DNA from: Epiperipatus broadwayi
Lineage: Eukaryota; Onychophora; Udeonychophora; Euonychophora; Peripatidae
Assembly (NCBI GenBank): GCA_028023455.1
Contig: JAQFVV010000141.1
Span: 2,954,080-3,018,079 of the forward strand
Reading direction: 5' to 3'
DNA length: 64,000 nt
Shown: positions 49,255 through 60,779 of the stretch, in pieces
Layout: the number at the start of each line of letters is the position of its first letter
Position numbering within the stretch: position 1 is the first letter of the stretch
The notes under the pieces: generated by a model
The model's input: only the letters and a program-made list of their open reading frames with translations
Told to the model about the DNA's origin: nothing
Database searches by the model: none
Made by a program: the position numbers and the translations under genes

Positions 49255-50242
49255 TTAAACTTCTTCTAATTCTTCATAATCAATCTTTATTTTCATATTT
49301 TGAGCAAATCGATTAAACATTACTTTAGTCTTTTTAACATTTATCTTTAGTCCTACTTTTCTACTTTCAGCTGCTAACTCCTGCAACATTTCCTGCAGCT
49401 CTGAAGCATTATTTGCAAAAACAATTACATCATCTACGAAATCTAAATGACTTAAATACTCTCCATTTACTTTCAGTACTTTAGTTTCCCATTTTAATCC
49501 AAAAAATACTTTTTGCAGCACTGCTGTAAAGAGTTTTGGAAATATGGAGTCACCTTGTCTTACACCTTTCTCAATGTTGATTTTTCCAGTATCATTATGT
49601 AACCTAATTGTTGCTGTTGCATTTTTATAAATATTCTTTAAAATATGACAATATCCTGGATCTATACCTTGATGATCCAATGCTTTAATCACTGAAGAAA
49701 TGTGTATAGAATCGAATGTTTTTTCGTAATCTACAAATCCAAAACATAATGACAACTCATATTCATTTGACCTTTCTATGACTTCTCTCAATACCTGGAT
49801 ATGATCTATTGTACTAAAACCACTTTTAAATCCAGCTTCTTCTCTTGGTTGGTGAAAATCCAAAGTTCTCTGTAGCCTAGTTGTAATTATCTCAGTAAAA
49901 ATGTTTATAAAACTGATAAAAGGCTGATAGGTCTGTAATATCTTCTTTATCACCTTTTTTAAATATTATTACTGCATTCTCCCAATCATCCGGTACATCT
50001 TTATCATTTAGACATTTGGTATATAACTTTGCTAAAATTGTTTCTATTTCTTCACCTGCTTCTTTTAATATATCATTTATAATTCCATCATTTCCTGGAG
50101 CCTTTCCGTTCTTCATACAATTAATTGCATGTCTCACTTCTTCATTTAAAATTATGGGCAATTCGGAAGATGTAATAGATATAGGAGGTACTTGTTCTTT
50201 ATTACTATATAATTCTTGATAAAAATCTTCTACCAATTTCAT
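49255..50242 (-). pseudogene. RTE-like reverse transcriptase, broken
   Basis: The RT of the element. 50242-49892 carries the N-terminal part (MKNGKAPGNDGI, then VPDDWENAVI). The frame shifts near 49945. 49953-49255 then has TRLQRTLDFHQPREEAGFKS, FVDYEKTFDSI (motif A), GVRQGDSI (motif B) and LDFVDDVIVFAN (motif C, FVDD). The frame ends in two TAA codons near 49250, where copy 1 keeps sense codons. All three catalytic aspartates are visible, but the enzyme cannot be made in one piece. Confidence 0.85.
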
Positions 50243-50258
50243 GATGTCATCTCTCTTT

Positions 50259-50669
50259 TTAATAATAATTCCATCTTTTTTTTCTTATTGCAGATATAAA
50301 TTTCCTACCAATACCAAAATGTTGTTTAACATTTTTGAGACTTTTATTTTCATCTACAGCTTTCCTTGCTATTTCACAATTATACTTTCTTATATCATTT
50401 TCAATTCTTTTCCGTACCATTTTACAAAATTCGAGATATTCAATTCTTTTTAATACATCATTTTTGTATATCTTCATATTCCTTTTTTTCGTCATAAATT
50501 CTCTAGTCTAAGTAGAAATGTTATTAGTCAATTGCTGCTTTTTTCTACCAGCTATGTTTGTTGCAGTTTTTAAAAGTGTATCAGTTATTTTCATATTAAT
50601 TTCATTCAAATGTGAATCATGTTCAAAATCTCCTAACACTTGAAACCTATTTGTAAGTTCTAATTTAAA
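50259..50669 (-). pseudogene. RTE-like linker between endonuclease and RT
   Basis: A basic region in the same frame as the endonuclease but cut off by TAA near 50668 and TAG near 50508. Copy 1 has GAA and CAG at these places, so both are point nonsense changes here. The open part (50495-50259) is Lys/Arg-rich with RKAVDENKSLKNVKQHFGIG. It ends by frameshift before the RT. Confidence 0.75.
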
Positions 50670-51491
50670 TTAATTAGAATGTTTCTGAAGATTAGGAATA
50701 TCAACTGTTAATATTCGTTTTCTTAATAATTTTTGTCTCTTTAGTTTTGCATTAACACGTAACTTACACCTTACTAATCGATGATCACTTCCTGCGTTAA
50801 ATTTATTAAGAACATTACAATCTTGAAATATGTATTTTCTGTTAGTCAAAATATAATCCAATTCTGTTGTACCTTCATTTGGATGCTTCCATGTCCATTT
50901 CCTTTTAACATTTTTCTCAAAAAATGAATTCGTAATATAAAGTTTTTCTTTTTCTGCAAACTCCACAAGTCTATGTCCTCTCTCATTTCTATTACCATAA
51001 CCAAAATTACCTACAGCAATTTCATCTTTCATTTGTCTACCAATTCTAGCATTAAAGTCTCCCATAACAATTTTAAAATGTTGTTTACTCTGATCAAAAG
51101 CCTTTTGTACATCCATATAAAAATCTTCTACTACTTCATCACTATGAGAACTTGTTGGGGCATAAACCTGAATTATCTGCATTTGGTATCTGCTATTAAG
51201 TTGTATAACTAATCTTGCCACTCTGTCTGATACACCATCAATCTCCACAATATTGTTCTTCCACTTTTTATTTATAATGAATCCTACTCCACTTGTATTT
51301 CCAATATGTGTGCCTTTATAATAGAGTATATGTCCCCTTTGTAAATCAATTGTTTCTTCTCCTTTTCTTCTAACTTCACAAAGTCCAATAATGTTCCATT
51401 TAATATAAGACAGTTCTTCTTCTAATTCTTGCAATCTTTCTTCACTTGAAAGTGATCTGCAGTTGTAAGTACCTAAATAAAAAGTCGTCAT
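50670..51491 (-). CDS. RTE-like apurinic-type endonuclease domain, open frame
   Basis: 273 codons form the complete endonuclease of the LINE, which nicks target DNA to prime reverse transcription. Visible motifs: TYNCRSL near residue 8, LCEVRRKGEE at about 37-46 (catalytic Glu), IIQVYAPTS near 110, MGDFNARIG near 145-153, LDYILTN near 220 and GSDHRLV near 240. The fold is the exonuclease-endonuclease-phosphatase type. It starts with Met at 51491. It is open only because a nonsense codon ends the polyprotein here; as a separate product its use is doubtful. Confidence 0.85.
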   Translation of the reverse strand: MTTFYLGTYNCRSLSSEERLQELEEELSYIKWNIIGLCEVRRKGEETIDLQRGHILYYKGTHIGNTSGVGFIINKKWKNNIVEIDGVSDRVARLVIQLNSRYQMQIIQVYAPTSSHSDEVVEDFYMDVQKAFDQSKQHFKIVMGDFNARIGRQMKDEIAVGNFGYGNRNERGHRLVEFAEKEKLYITNSFFEKNVKRKWTWKHPNEGTTELDYILTNRKYIFQDCNVLNKFNAGSDHRLVRCKLRVNAKLKRQKLLRKRILTVDIPNLQKHSN

Positions 51492-51493
51492 AT

Positions 51494-51592
51494 GGAGTGG
51501 ACATTAGGAATTTGCCCTGCTCGGGTCCTTTAAAGCCTCCAAGAGGAATCAAAGGGTCTCCTTTCAGTTGATAACAAACTCCTTTCTGCAGC
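51494..51592 (-). repeat. Fragment shared with 43606-43702
   Basis: About 95 bp match the repeat at 43606 with scattered differences. It lies directly against the truncated 5' end of the LINE and ends in a TA tract. The LINE probably inserted into, or recombined with, a copy of this repeat. Confidence 0.6.
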
Positions 51593-51608
51593 CTATATAT
51601 ATATATAT

Positions 51609-52250
51609 TGTAACCGGTCGGTATTCAACCGATCGTATAGGGATTGAGAGCTCCGAAATAAACATGATATAGTGTAAAGCTTTATTTAATTTCCTATATC
51701 GATAGTTGTTCATTATCAACACAAGGGGGCGCCAGATACGATGATTTAATTTACAATTTAATTTCTCGCATCACCTTACGTCATATCAAAATGATTTCGA
51801 AGTCTTATCCCCGCCCATAAGCTCAAACTCCCAGCATGGACCAATAAGGGTCACTCAGGGTCGCGATGAAATTGTTTCAAGAATATCATTCTGGTAAAAG
51901 ACACAATAATAACCAATAGAGAAGAAGCTTGGTTGATTTACAGATCGGTCCAAATAGTGGGCCGGGTCATTGGTTATTTGCAACTAGTACAAATGTTTGA
52001 TTTATGCGTCCTTATATAAAAAAATTAGAAGCTTGAAATATCATCCCCCCATTATCATACAGTCCAATAGAATTATTCATATTATCTTTATTGACATTTA
52101 CTTACACAGATTAATAATAGGCCCTCCCAACTCTTAAACCTATCTTAACTACATAGTAAATAAACATCGTGACTTACGGCACGATGAAATTTAAAGAAAT
52201 AAACAAAACAAAGATAAGAAAGACAAATTTAAAAGTAAACATAATTAATT
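51609..52250. repeat. Possible LTR fragment
   Basis: After a TA tract the sequence starts TGTAACCGGTCGG, like the start of the LTRs at 36667 and 41435. It continues as less AT-rich sequence (for example GGGGGCGCCAG and GTCACTCAGGGTCGCGATG) until about 52150. A small hairpin (CGGTCGGT with ACCGATCG) lies at the start. I find no matching GTTACA end and no partner LTR, so a decayed solo LTR is only one possibility. Confidence 0.35.
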
Positions 52251-52254
52251 GCGT

Positions 52255-52910
52255 GACTAAATTTTAATTATAATACTTAAATATATTTTTTAATTATAGA
52301 GAATGATTTGAGGAATGCTCGACTTGTTTAAATAAAAATGAAATTTATTGAATATAAAAAAATGAAACATTAGTTAATAGATTTATTTGCACACACATAC
52401 ACGCATTCTTGCACCCGCAAAGAATGTAAAAAACTGTAACCAAGGGTGAAGACAAAGACTAAGACTCATATTTATATGGGTTGGCTATTATCTGAGGATC
52501 CAATCTCCACCTAGAGTTCAATATTCTCTGAGTTGTCGTTGGGGTCCGTGTCCTACATAATGTTCATTCAATCCATATGCTTGAGGCAATCTTAGGTTTA
52601 GGCAATCTCATATTGCAATCTCAGTTAAAAAATTTATACTTATTCACACCTTTGATGCATACGTGCGTGTGTGTTTTAAGAGAACAATATAATCTTACAT
52701 TAGTTTAAAAGTCGAGCATTTAATCTCAAAATCACCTCTATAAGCTTTTAACTTTCGCTATAGTTATAATTTAAAATAAACCCCTCTTTAATTACCCCCA
52801 CGGCATATACAAGTAGAATTTACTTATTGAGATTTAAAATGGCATATTAGTAATATTTTAATATTTTTATTTTTTAGAGGATATTATTATAATAGATTAT
52901 ATGAAAGCCT
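52255..52910. other. Intergenic DNA, no gene seen
   Basis: AT-rich with a less AT-rich patch at 52440-52620. Nothing was recognised. Confidence 0.4.
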
Positions 52911-52912
52911 TA

Positions 52913-52976
52913 AATTATTTAATCAGAAATATTAACATTTTATTAACTATTTAATCAGAAATATTAACATTTTATT
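52913..52976. repeat. Direct repeat, about 32-bp period
   Basis: ATTTAATCAGAAATATTAACATTTTATT-type units occur twice in succession, with identical cores. Confidence 0.85.
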
Positions 52977-53108
52977 TTATAGTGTATTTTTATAAAGTAT
53001 TGAAAGAAAATACATTTATTTTTTATCATAAATTGAAAGTAAATAAAATATAGAGTATTTACACTGCTTGTGTGTGTGGGTATATACATGTACTGACTTT
53101 GTCTCGGT

Positions 53109-53111
<3 letters not shown>

Positions 53112-53152
<41 letters not shown>
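53112..53152. repeat. (TA)n microsatellite
   Basis: About 41 bp of TA repeat at the outer edge of the inverted fragments that follow. Confidence 0.97.
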
Positions 53153-53155
<3 letters not shown>

Positions 53156-53580
53156 AAAAGTCAGATATCACATGACTTATATATAGCTTGCACTTACAAA
53201 TATGTAAAATTAAGAGCATGCTAATAAGCTCTAAACACCTTTTTTTATTTATGATAAATGCTACTACAATAGAAGGCATTCAAATCATTTTTATCTTGGA
53301 TTATCCCCAATACCCACACCAGATTAGACCTACGGGTCTCGTCAGTGAGGAGTTGGGACATTAGATTAAAAAAAACAAACTAAAGCAAAGCATTTATCTA
53401 AAAGTTAATTGTTAGAATCCAAGATAAAAAATTATTTAAATGCGTTCTCTTGTAGTAGCATTTATCATAAATAAAAAAAGCTTGTTTAGAGCTTATTAGC
53501 ATGCTCTTAATTTTATATATTTGTAACTGCAAGCTATATATAAGTCATGTGACATCTGACTTTTTGTTATTACTCTTATT
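53145..53580. repeat. Inverted Penelope-type terminal fragments (copies 1 and 2)
   Basis: A minus-strand copy (53419-53145) is followed by a partial plus-strand copy (53404-53580). Their shared roughly 150 bp (AATCCAAGATAAA through AGTCAGAT) form an inverted repeat. The minus copy contains CTGACGA, a GACC-CGTA-GGTC stem-loop and TAAT where a hammerhead would have GAAA (53356-53312). Related sequence occurs at 53722-53940. Confidence 0.65.
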
Positions 53581-53721
53581 ATTTTGCTGTTGGGGCTTTG
53601 GCTATATTAAATGGCTAAGCCTATTAATATATGGAGTATCTGAATGAAGTTCAGGCCCATATGATTTTTTCAGTTGGAGAGCTGTCTTTAAAGACATGTA
53701 CATTTCTAAAAGTGTCAGATA

Positions 53722-53940
53722 TTCTTCTAACAATTAACTTTTAGATAAATGCTTTGCTTGAGTTGGTTTTTTAAATCTAATGTTCCAACTGCTCACTGAA
53801 GAAGACCCATAGGTCAAAACCAATCTGGGAATTGGCACAATCCAAGATAAAAATGATTTGAATGCCTTCTTTTGTAGTAGCATTTATCATAAATAAATAA
53901 AAAGCTTGTTTAGACCTTATTAGCATGCTTTTCTATATAT
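53722..53940 (+). repeat. Penelope-type terminal fragment (copy 3)
   Basis: Same family and order as 53419-53145 but on the plus strand: CTAACAATTAACTTTTAGAT, then CACTGAAGAAGACC, CATA, GGTC, AAAACC (53794-53822), then the AATCCAAGATAAA tail. The hammerhead-like 5' box is CTGAAGA and the 3' box is AAAA. Confidence 0.6.
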
Positions 53941-53949
53941 TGTAACCAA

Positions 53950-54520
53950 ATTAAAGATAGATCAAAGATCCAGTGTAACAAAATGAGATCTGGTCTATTA
54001 AAGTAATTATGAAATGTCAGAATTCAAACATTATTAAAATCTCAAATATTCCAGTATTGTTAAAAAAAAATGTAACTTAATAAAGATGATCAAACGATCC
54101 AAATGTATTTAATAATTATGAAACGATTCAAATATAAATCTTTATTTTATCTCAAAAAGATTCCAATATAAATATTTAGCCTAATAAACGAAAAATGCAT
54201 TGTAGATTTTTATATCAAAAGAAAAGCATTATTTAACATGAGTAGTGACTATTAAACCAAAGATCAGACTGAGTTATCTATCATATTACGGGTCATTGGA
54301 TGAAATGAAACATATTTCTATCATTAGAATTCTCAAGATATCCAACTATCAATAATTATAAGCAAATTATTAATAACAAGTATTATAACTCAGGTATTTA
54401 AAATCACGTGAGGTGAGTACACTAGTAATTCAATAAAATATAACTCAGGTATACAGACAGTAGATCTTATCCACTTTCATTTCTTGGTTTGATGTTAAGT
54501 GCATGTTTAAACAAATACTA
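53950..54520. other. Intergenic DNA, no gene seen
   Basis: AT-rich. It begins TGTAACC after a TA tract (about 53938), like LTR starts elsewhere, but nothing else supports an LTR here. Confidence 0.35.
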
Positions 54521-54524
54521 AATG

Positions 54525-54640
54525 AATATGGTCTAGCAGGGTGCCACTAGATTATTTGAATCTAGACAGTTATATCTAATAACCTTTCACATGTACTGGG
54601 TTTGAATCCCCTTTTGGTACTTTATTTCTAATTAAAATGG
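54525..54640 (+). repeat. tRNA-derived SINE-like sequence
   Basis: A perfect A-box match TGGTCTAGCAGG (54529-54540) and a B-box GGTTTGAATCCC (54599-54610) lie about 58 bp apart, followed by CTTTTGGTACTTTATTTC. The A-B spacing exceeds that of a normal tRNA, so a SINE head or tRNA pseudogene is more likely than a working tRNA gene. Confidence 0.5.
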
Positions 54641-54649
54641 GAGAGTGCC

Positions 54650-57480
54650 TTTTGAGCCATATCACAAGACACACTAATATTTAGGTAAAAGTAAAACATC
54701 TTTAAACCAAAGTGGAGTATATTAGACATAAATCATTTCTTACATCTTAGCATAACAAATGTGTTTCAATATTTTTATAAGTTTACTAGCTCAGATTATA
54801 TATAACTAATTTAGGATGGCAATTCACTCATTCTTGCATGAAATAGATGACGGGATGTGGTTATAATAATACTAAGAAATCACAAAATATTATGAAATTA
54901 ATATTTATTTATGGCCTGTAAACATTTAAACAGCTCATTAATTAAAGCATTGATGACGATGAAGATGATGATAATAATAATGATAATGACAAGGGTTTCA
55001 ACTACAGCTCTAGGACTAAGCCTAAACATAAAACTAATTTTTATAAAGAAATTCATAATTATTGCTTAATTTTAGCATATTTACTTATATCTTAAATAAC
55101 TGATATTCAACCACTGATGATGATGAATGATCACACTTAACAAAGACTACACTTAATGAAATATATATGCTTCGTTTAATAAAACAAACTAATATTTATT
55201 ACTGCATTTCTAACATATACATAAAATTTTCTAGACATACATGAAAATTGACATGAATAATAACAACAATAATAATTGATTATACAACAATCCTCAGATT
55301 AATTTCAAGTTCTTCCCCCTTTCCCTTCGAATATATATTGTATTAAGTTGCATGTCACATTGACCATAATTTTCACTCCATGAAAAAAGTATATATAAGA
55401 AAAAAATATTATCCACTCATTAGCACACATACTTTATAAATCTAACATGTAAGTAGAATGTTAAAAAAAAATGTTAATAGAAATTAGAAAAATTAAGTTC
55501 TTAGAAAAGAGTTTTAAATCATTATCTCCCGCTCCCTTCCAAGCGCTGAAATCGATACTTTCTCAAGACAAAATAATTTAATATATTAACACCACCTATT
55601 ATTTCACATTCACTCGCAATTATACACATATAAAATATTACTATGTATGTGCGTGTTTTATCCCAAAATAATAATAATATATTAGTTAAAACTAAAATCA
55701 TAATACCATAAAAAAATTGTTTTACACATTAATATTTCATAACTTTAAAATTAATAAACAAATAAATTTTGATACATTCAAAATCATTTATGTAGTTCAA
55801 AGCTATTATTATTAAGACATTCTTGGTTTCCATCGATCTGAATTGTCTTTAAAAGTTATTTAAATAAAATGTGTCACTTTATTACTAAATTTTTATTAAT
55901 ACTCTGATTTCATAAAGAAAATAGACATAAAAGTCATATTACCGATCCAAGGGTTCACTTGTCTTGCATACTGTCTATACTTGGCAGCAACATTTTCCGT
56001 GTTCTTTGGAACAATCACTTTTTTGAAGTATATAATTATTTGATGATGAGGATCATTTTGAGGTTATTTGCTTTAGTGGATAATTTGGAAATCATTATAT
56101 CAATTTTTCTTCTTTTCCTGTCAAGCATTATTCTTTTAGTGAATGAAATACAGCAGTTGTTTTCACATTATAAATTTCCTGGATTTAAACTCAGTTGCTG
56201 GAACAATTAATTGGACTTGATGATTAATATTTATCGGTAGATTAATTCATCTTTCATCGAATGCAGGTGAATGCTTTCTTCCTTCTATTAAGAACATCTT
56301 ATTTTTCTAGTCAGTTGAAAGGTGTAGAATATTATTTTAGACAAAACATCTTTTCTTTCCTATATGATGTGCAGCTTCCCAGATGGTCAGGCAAAGATGG
56401 GACATACATATAATGTTTCTAGCCAGTCATTTCTTATATTTTCAACATTCAATTTAATAGTCTAATAATCTGAATCATAATCACAATAATAATTCAACTG
56501 ATTTTTTCCAGACAGCTTTTTATATCCAATTTTTTAGCTAACTTAACCAATCAGAGATAGCGTCACTTGCTATTTTTGGACAAATTCGTTTTAAATAAAT
56601 CTCTAATTTATTTTCAACTAAATTATTTTTCAACTGAAAAGTTTAATCCTTTTTCCAGACACTTTTGTTTTAAAAAAAATAGATTTAATCTTTTTTTTTA
56701 CACCTAGGTAACATTTCAAATTTTTGAGCTTCCTTCTTTAGATCTTAAGATAAGACAATTTCAAAATTAGAGTTCCCACCCAGCTTAAGCTCCCAAAGTG
56801 ACAATCAATCATTTACAAAAACAAAATTGCTACAAAAATAGATATCTGATTCAACAGATTTCCTCTCTTAACATAAAATTGTACAAAAAAAAATAATTTG
56901 ACAGATTCAACCCTTTCTTTTCTTTCAATATTTAATAAATGTAAATTTCTGTATGTAATGTACACACATACTTCATTATTTCAAATTATTCATAAACTAA
57001 CATTAAATAATATAATTGCTAGCTTAGTAATTATAACCATATTATTTAATTAAATCTGTAACTTTTAAATCCCAATTACAATTATAGAAAAGCAAAATAG
57101 AAGTATAGAATAAGATATTAAAATTGATCAAGCATAGGTTAGTTTTAAAGAAAGTTAAAATGTTGAATATTTGAAATATAAAACAATTAAATAGTTTACA
57201 CATTCATTGCCTATATGTATGCGTTATAACTTTGCTGTTTTAAAGAAAAATTAAAATTGAATAGTTTAAATGTGTGTATTACCTTTCTATCAACACACAA
57301 ACAATATTAATTGTTGACCCACTCTCTTTCTATCTAAAGCTTTTAGAACTCGATCTTGTAGGATTTAAACTTGGATGCCCTACAGCTTCATTTATTGTTA
57401 TATAAAAATGTGATGATGATTTTGTTTTACATTTTCCTACATGCACATTACTATAAATTTGGCTAGTGGCCAAATTGTAA
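54650..57480. other. Intergenic DNA, no gene seen
   Basis: AT-rich sequence. A short purine-rich GATGAT stretch lies near 54955-54975. An 83-codon hydrophobic plus-strand frame (55959-56210) lacks any recognisable pattern. Confidence 0.45.
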
Positions 57481-57488
57481 TGGCACAA

Positions 57489-57588
<100 letters not shown>

Positions 57589-57589
57589 C

Positions 57590-59440
57590 ACATAATATAA
57601 TATCAATAAATCTATATCAGAGAAAGAATATTTTCTTTTCTCCCCCCTTTTTTATTTTTTTTTAAAAAAAAAAAATGTGAAAATGATTTATATATATATA
57701 TATATATATGTAACTCATACATATAATGATTTATACACATATACTATACATATTCTTTTTTTATCTACTCAAGCATAAATTTTCTCAAGGCCATGCCATT
57801 GGTCAAAGCCCCAACGTATGGGCGTAAAACCTCAGGGGAAAAAATAATCACTTTAGTGGACATCACACAGCAGTACAGAGACTTGAGACTCAAACTAGGG
57901 TTTTTGAGGATGAATCCCTTAATAAGATAAGAGAGTTAGAATAATACATAATTATATAAACCTTTTTATATTTTAAAAAATAATCAAAATAAAGATTCAA
58001 ACTCTGGATTGAATTTTTAATGTATTTTAATATTAAATTAGCACAAACACAACATATATATATATATACATCGTGATTTCACTTTAGATAGGTTTGCACT
58101 TATTACAGTAACATTAAAGAAAATTTAATTGTTGTAAGCAGTAGTTATACAATATATTGCTTTAGTTCATGTGTGCAAATTCACTTTGCCAAAATAAACT
58201 CTCTTTACACCAGAAATGAAAGATCGATGAATGATTTAATTTAGTAAAAGCCATAAAAAGTTATAAACCACATTTGTATATAGCAAAAATAAAAACATTA
58301 TTTTTTTTATTTTTGTTGTACATATTGTTTTTTTTTTACTATTATTAGAGAAAGAAAAATATACACATAGACAGGAATGGATCATTAATATAAAAAGAGT
58401 AGGCAACATTAAACCAAGCACACTACAGGAATCTATACAATACTTCTCTAAAAATGATTTACAGTTGTCATACCATTATTTCTTATTGGGATGAAACAAG
58501 CAAAACAATTTAATAAATGGATATTGTAACTACTAATAGAAAAAGGTTAAACATATATGTAGAAAAGCCCGAGCTGTTCAAAGAATAATTTCATCATTGA
58601 ATGTATTTTCATGAAGACACACGTATGCTGAAACAGTACAAGGTTGAGATAGTGTTGATAATCTGAGATGCAGCACACAGTAGCTTCAATAGAGCATCCA
58701 AAACCTTAGTTTCATGTTCCAAAAAGAGTATAATTTCTGATTATGAATGATTTCAAAAAAGGGGGGAACCTTTGGATTCTCGAAGATTCCTGAATGAACA
58801 AGTATTTGAAATACTGAAAAAATGGTAAGCTATGCTGGCAGTAAAATATACATATGAGAATAAAAATAGTGTTTAAGATAATAACTTTAACAGTTTAAGT
58901 CTCCTGCATAAAGGTATGTATATAGTGAATCAGGTTATGAATATCAAATGACACATTTAATTAGTCAGTTATACATTCCCTGATATGCTTCAAACAAAAT
59001 TATTACTTCCAATTGTTTGGTCCATTTGGTGATGACAGTAATTAACCTTTCATTCTTTATTGTGATCTTTCCTGAACAAAAATAAAAAAATAAAAACCTT
59101 AAACAAGAGAGTTTTAGAACAGTCAACCCTGTGAGTTTATTTTAACAGAATATATATTCAATCATACCTGGAGCAAATGATGAATAAATTTTTATCATTA
59201 CAATTTACTTTGCATTTGTTTCTATAAAAAACAATTATATCAAACTTGCAAGTTTGATCTGAACTGGCATATTACTAAAGGAAACTTTGAAAAGATTAAC
59301 ACAAAATGCACAGATTTATAAAGCTAGAATAAAGTGAAATCAAAGTTAGTATTATAAGAGAATATATTACGTATAAAGAGATGTCTTACAAGTAAAAACT
59401 AAATATAAATATATAAAAAATAATTAGTATTTAGAGGTAT
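57590..59440. other. Intergenic DNA; short open stretch at about 57770-57930
   Basis: AT-rich apart from 57780-57930, where the plus strand reads NFLKAMPLVKAPTYGRK...GEKIITLVDITQQYRD for about 50 codons before TAA. On the minus strand the same patch contains AGTTTGAGTCTC, B-box-like, so a SINE fragment is an alternative. No confident gene. Confidence 0.3.
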
Positions 59441-59445
59441 TTATT

Positions 59446-59850
59446 AAATAATTAAATGCGTGGTTTATATATGTAATAAGATAAGATATTTTACAGTAAT
59501 AACTCCACACTAAAACTCAATATATAGTTATTTATTTATATTATTCTTTTTATTTCAATACTTAGCACTTTCGAAGGAACGATGCCTTCATTTTCAAAGC
59601 TATTGATAGATAGTCCATTTATTCCAAGTTGTAGGATCCATACAGCTTTTATAAATGTAATTATGAAATAACTAAATGTGTGGTTTATATATGTAATAAG
59701 GTAAGATATTTTATGGTAATATCTATAGCTTTGAAAATGAAGGCATCGTTCCTTTGAAAGCACTAAGTATAGAAATAAATAGAATAATATAAATAAATAT
59801 ATATTGAGTTTTAGTGTGGTGATATTACCGTAAAATATCCTATTTAGAGG
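59446..59850. repeat. Inverted Penelope-type hairpin fragments with direct repeats
   Basis: 59478-59605 and 59724-59845 are complementary over about 120 bp. A roughly 58-bp direct repeat (59446-59503 and 59665-59722, GTGGTTTATATATGTAATAA) overlaps them. Both arms carry TTTGAAAATGAAGGCATCGTTCCTT-type hairpins (GAAGG with CCTTC); the left (minus-strand) one has CGAAAG after the stem and the right one TGAAAG. The order matches the PLE motif seen elsewhere. Confidence 0.6.
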
Positions 59851-59854
59851 TAAG

Positions 59855-60640
59855 TACTGACAACTTTACATAGCTATTGGACTGTTACCTCAGTTTACTT
59901 GGAGTGATTGGTTAAATGGTTCATTTTCTGAAGTTCAGTTGGAGAGATTAGCTTGGTGGTCAGCAATATTGGTCACTACTGCTTGTTCATCGGTGATAGC
60001 CTTCTTCCATGGCAGGAGTGTCACAGTCACATACTAGAGGCAGCCCTGAGTGGCCCAGGGAAAAATTATTTTGTTACCTACTCAATGGACATTTTAAAAA
60101 CTAAGAGCAACAAATACTGTAAGACTGTATGAATCTAAACCCTTATCTCTAATCTATTCTATATATACCACCCAAGCTATTACAGGAATCATTTGGTTCA
60201 TTTGCCCAGAGGCAGATGAGACCTTCACTAAATTCCTGAGAAAATTACTGTTGATTTTAATTAAAATTATGATATAGGAAGATAAGGTTCAAATCAATTT
60301 CATTAGCAAAACTTTTATTTAAAGTCTTTAAATTCTAAAATTTTGATTATTTAAAATCAAGCATTTAAAATATTTAATTAGTGAAGAAAACTTCACAATG
60401 GGTTGATTTGAACCTGCCATCTTTGTCATATCTTTTTTAAAATTTTTACAAATTTGAAATTAAATGCAAATATTTTTTTTAAAAAATGACAAACTAATTC
60501 TCTTTTAAAATTAAAAAAAAACCCTTAAGCTTAAAATATTCAAAGCATTAAAGTAACAGAATCAAAAATTATAAAATATTCATTATAATAGTTTGTAATA
60601 TATATATATATAATTACATATATATGCTGGCACTGTTAGT
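59855..60640. other. Intergenic DNA, no gene seen
   Basis: A less AT-rich patch at 59870-60080 has no sustained frame. The rest is AT-rich. A GGTTCAAATCA box on the minus strand near 60400 is isolated. Confidence 0.4.
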
Positions 60641-60725
60641 AATTTAAATATTTCTGGGTTTGAACCCTTGTATATGTTAGTTTTTTCGGTAGGAAAACAT
60701 GAAGCACACTCTGACTACAGAGTGA
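60640..60725 (+). repeat. SINE-like fragment
   Basis: GGGTTTGAACCC (60656-60667) is a strong B-box match, followed by TTTTTTCGGTAGGAAAACATG before a TA tract. No A box lies at the usual distance. Probably the 3' half of a tRNA-derived SINE. Confidence 0.35.
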
Positions 60726-60728
60726 TTG

Positions 60729-60731
<3 letters not shown>

Positions 60732-60776
<45 letters not shown>
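60732..60776. repeat. (TA)n microsatellite
   Basis: About 45 bp of TA repeat. Confidence 0.97.
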
Positions 60777-60778
<2 letters not shown>

Positions 60779-60779
60779 A

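Larger units (their letters stand above)
48658..51491 (-). mobile_element. RTE-like LINE, copy 2
   Basis: A minus-strand non-LTR element of about 2.8 kb with a GATGAT-type 3' end (48658-48676). It keeps a long open endonuclease and recognisable RT and C-terminal regions, but has nonsense and frameshift changes. It starts at the endonuclease ATG, lacking the leader present in copy 1, so it is probably 5' truncated. A different repeat (51494-51592) abuts it there. Molluscan genomes are known to carry many such copies, often annotated as craniofacial-development-protein-2-like. Confidence 0.88.

Noticed and set aside
53938-54000. Start of another LTR (TGTAACC after TA)
   Set aside because: No matching end, partner LTR or internal coding sequence.
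54525-54640. A functional tRNA gene
   Set aside because: A and B boxes are good, but the distance between them is too long and the arms do not fold cleanly; a SINE head is more likely.
55959-56210. An 83-codon hydrophobic plus-strand frame
   Set aside because: Same reason: no motif, no neighbouring exon signals.
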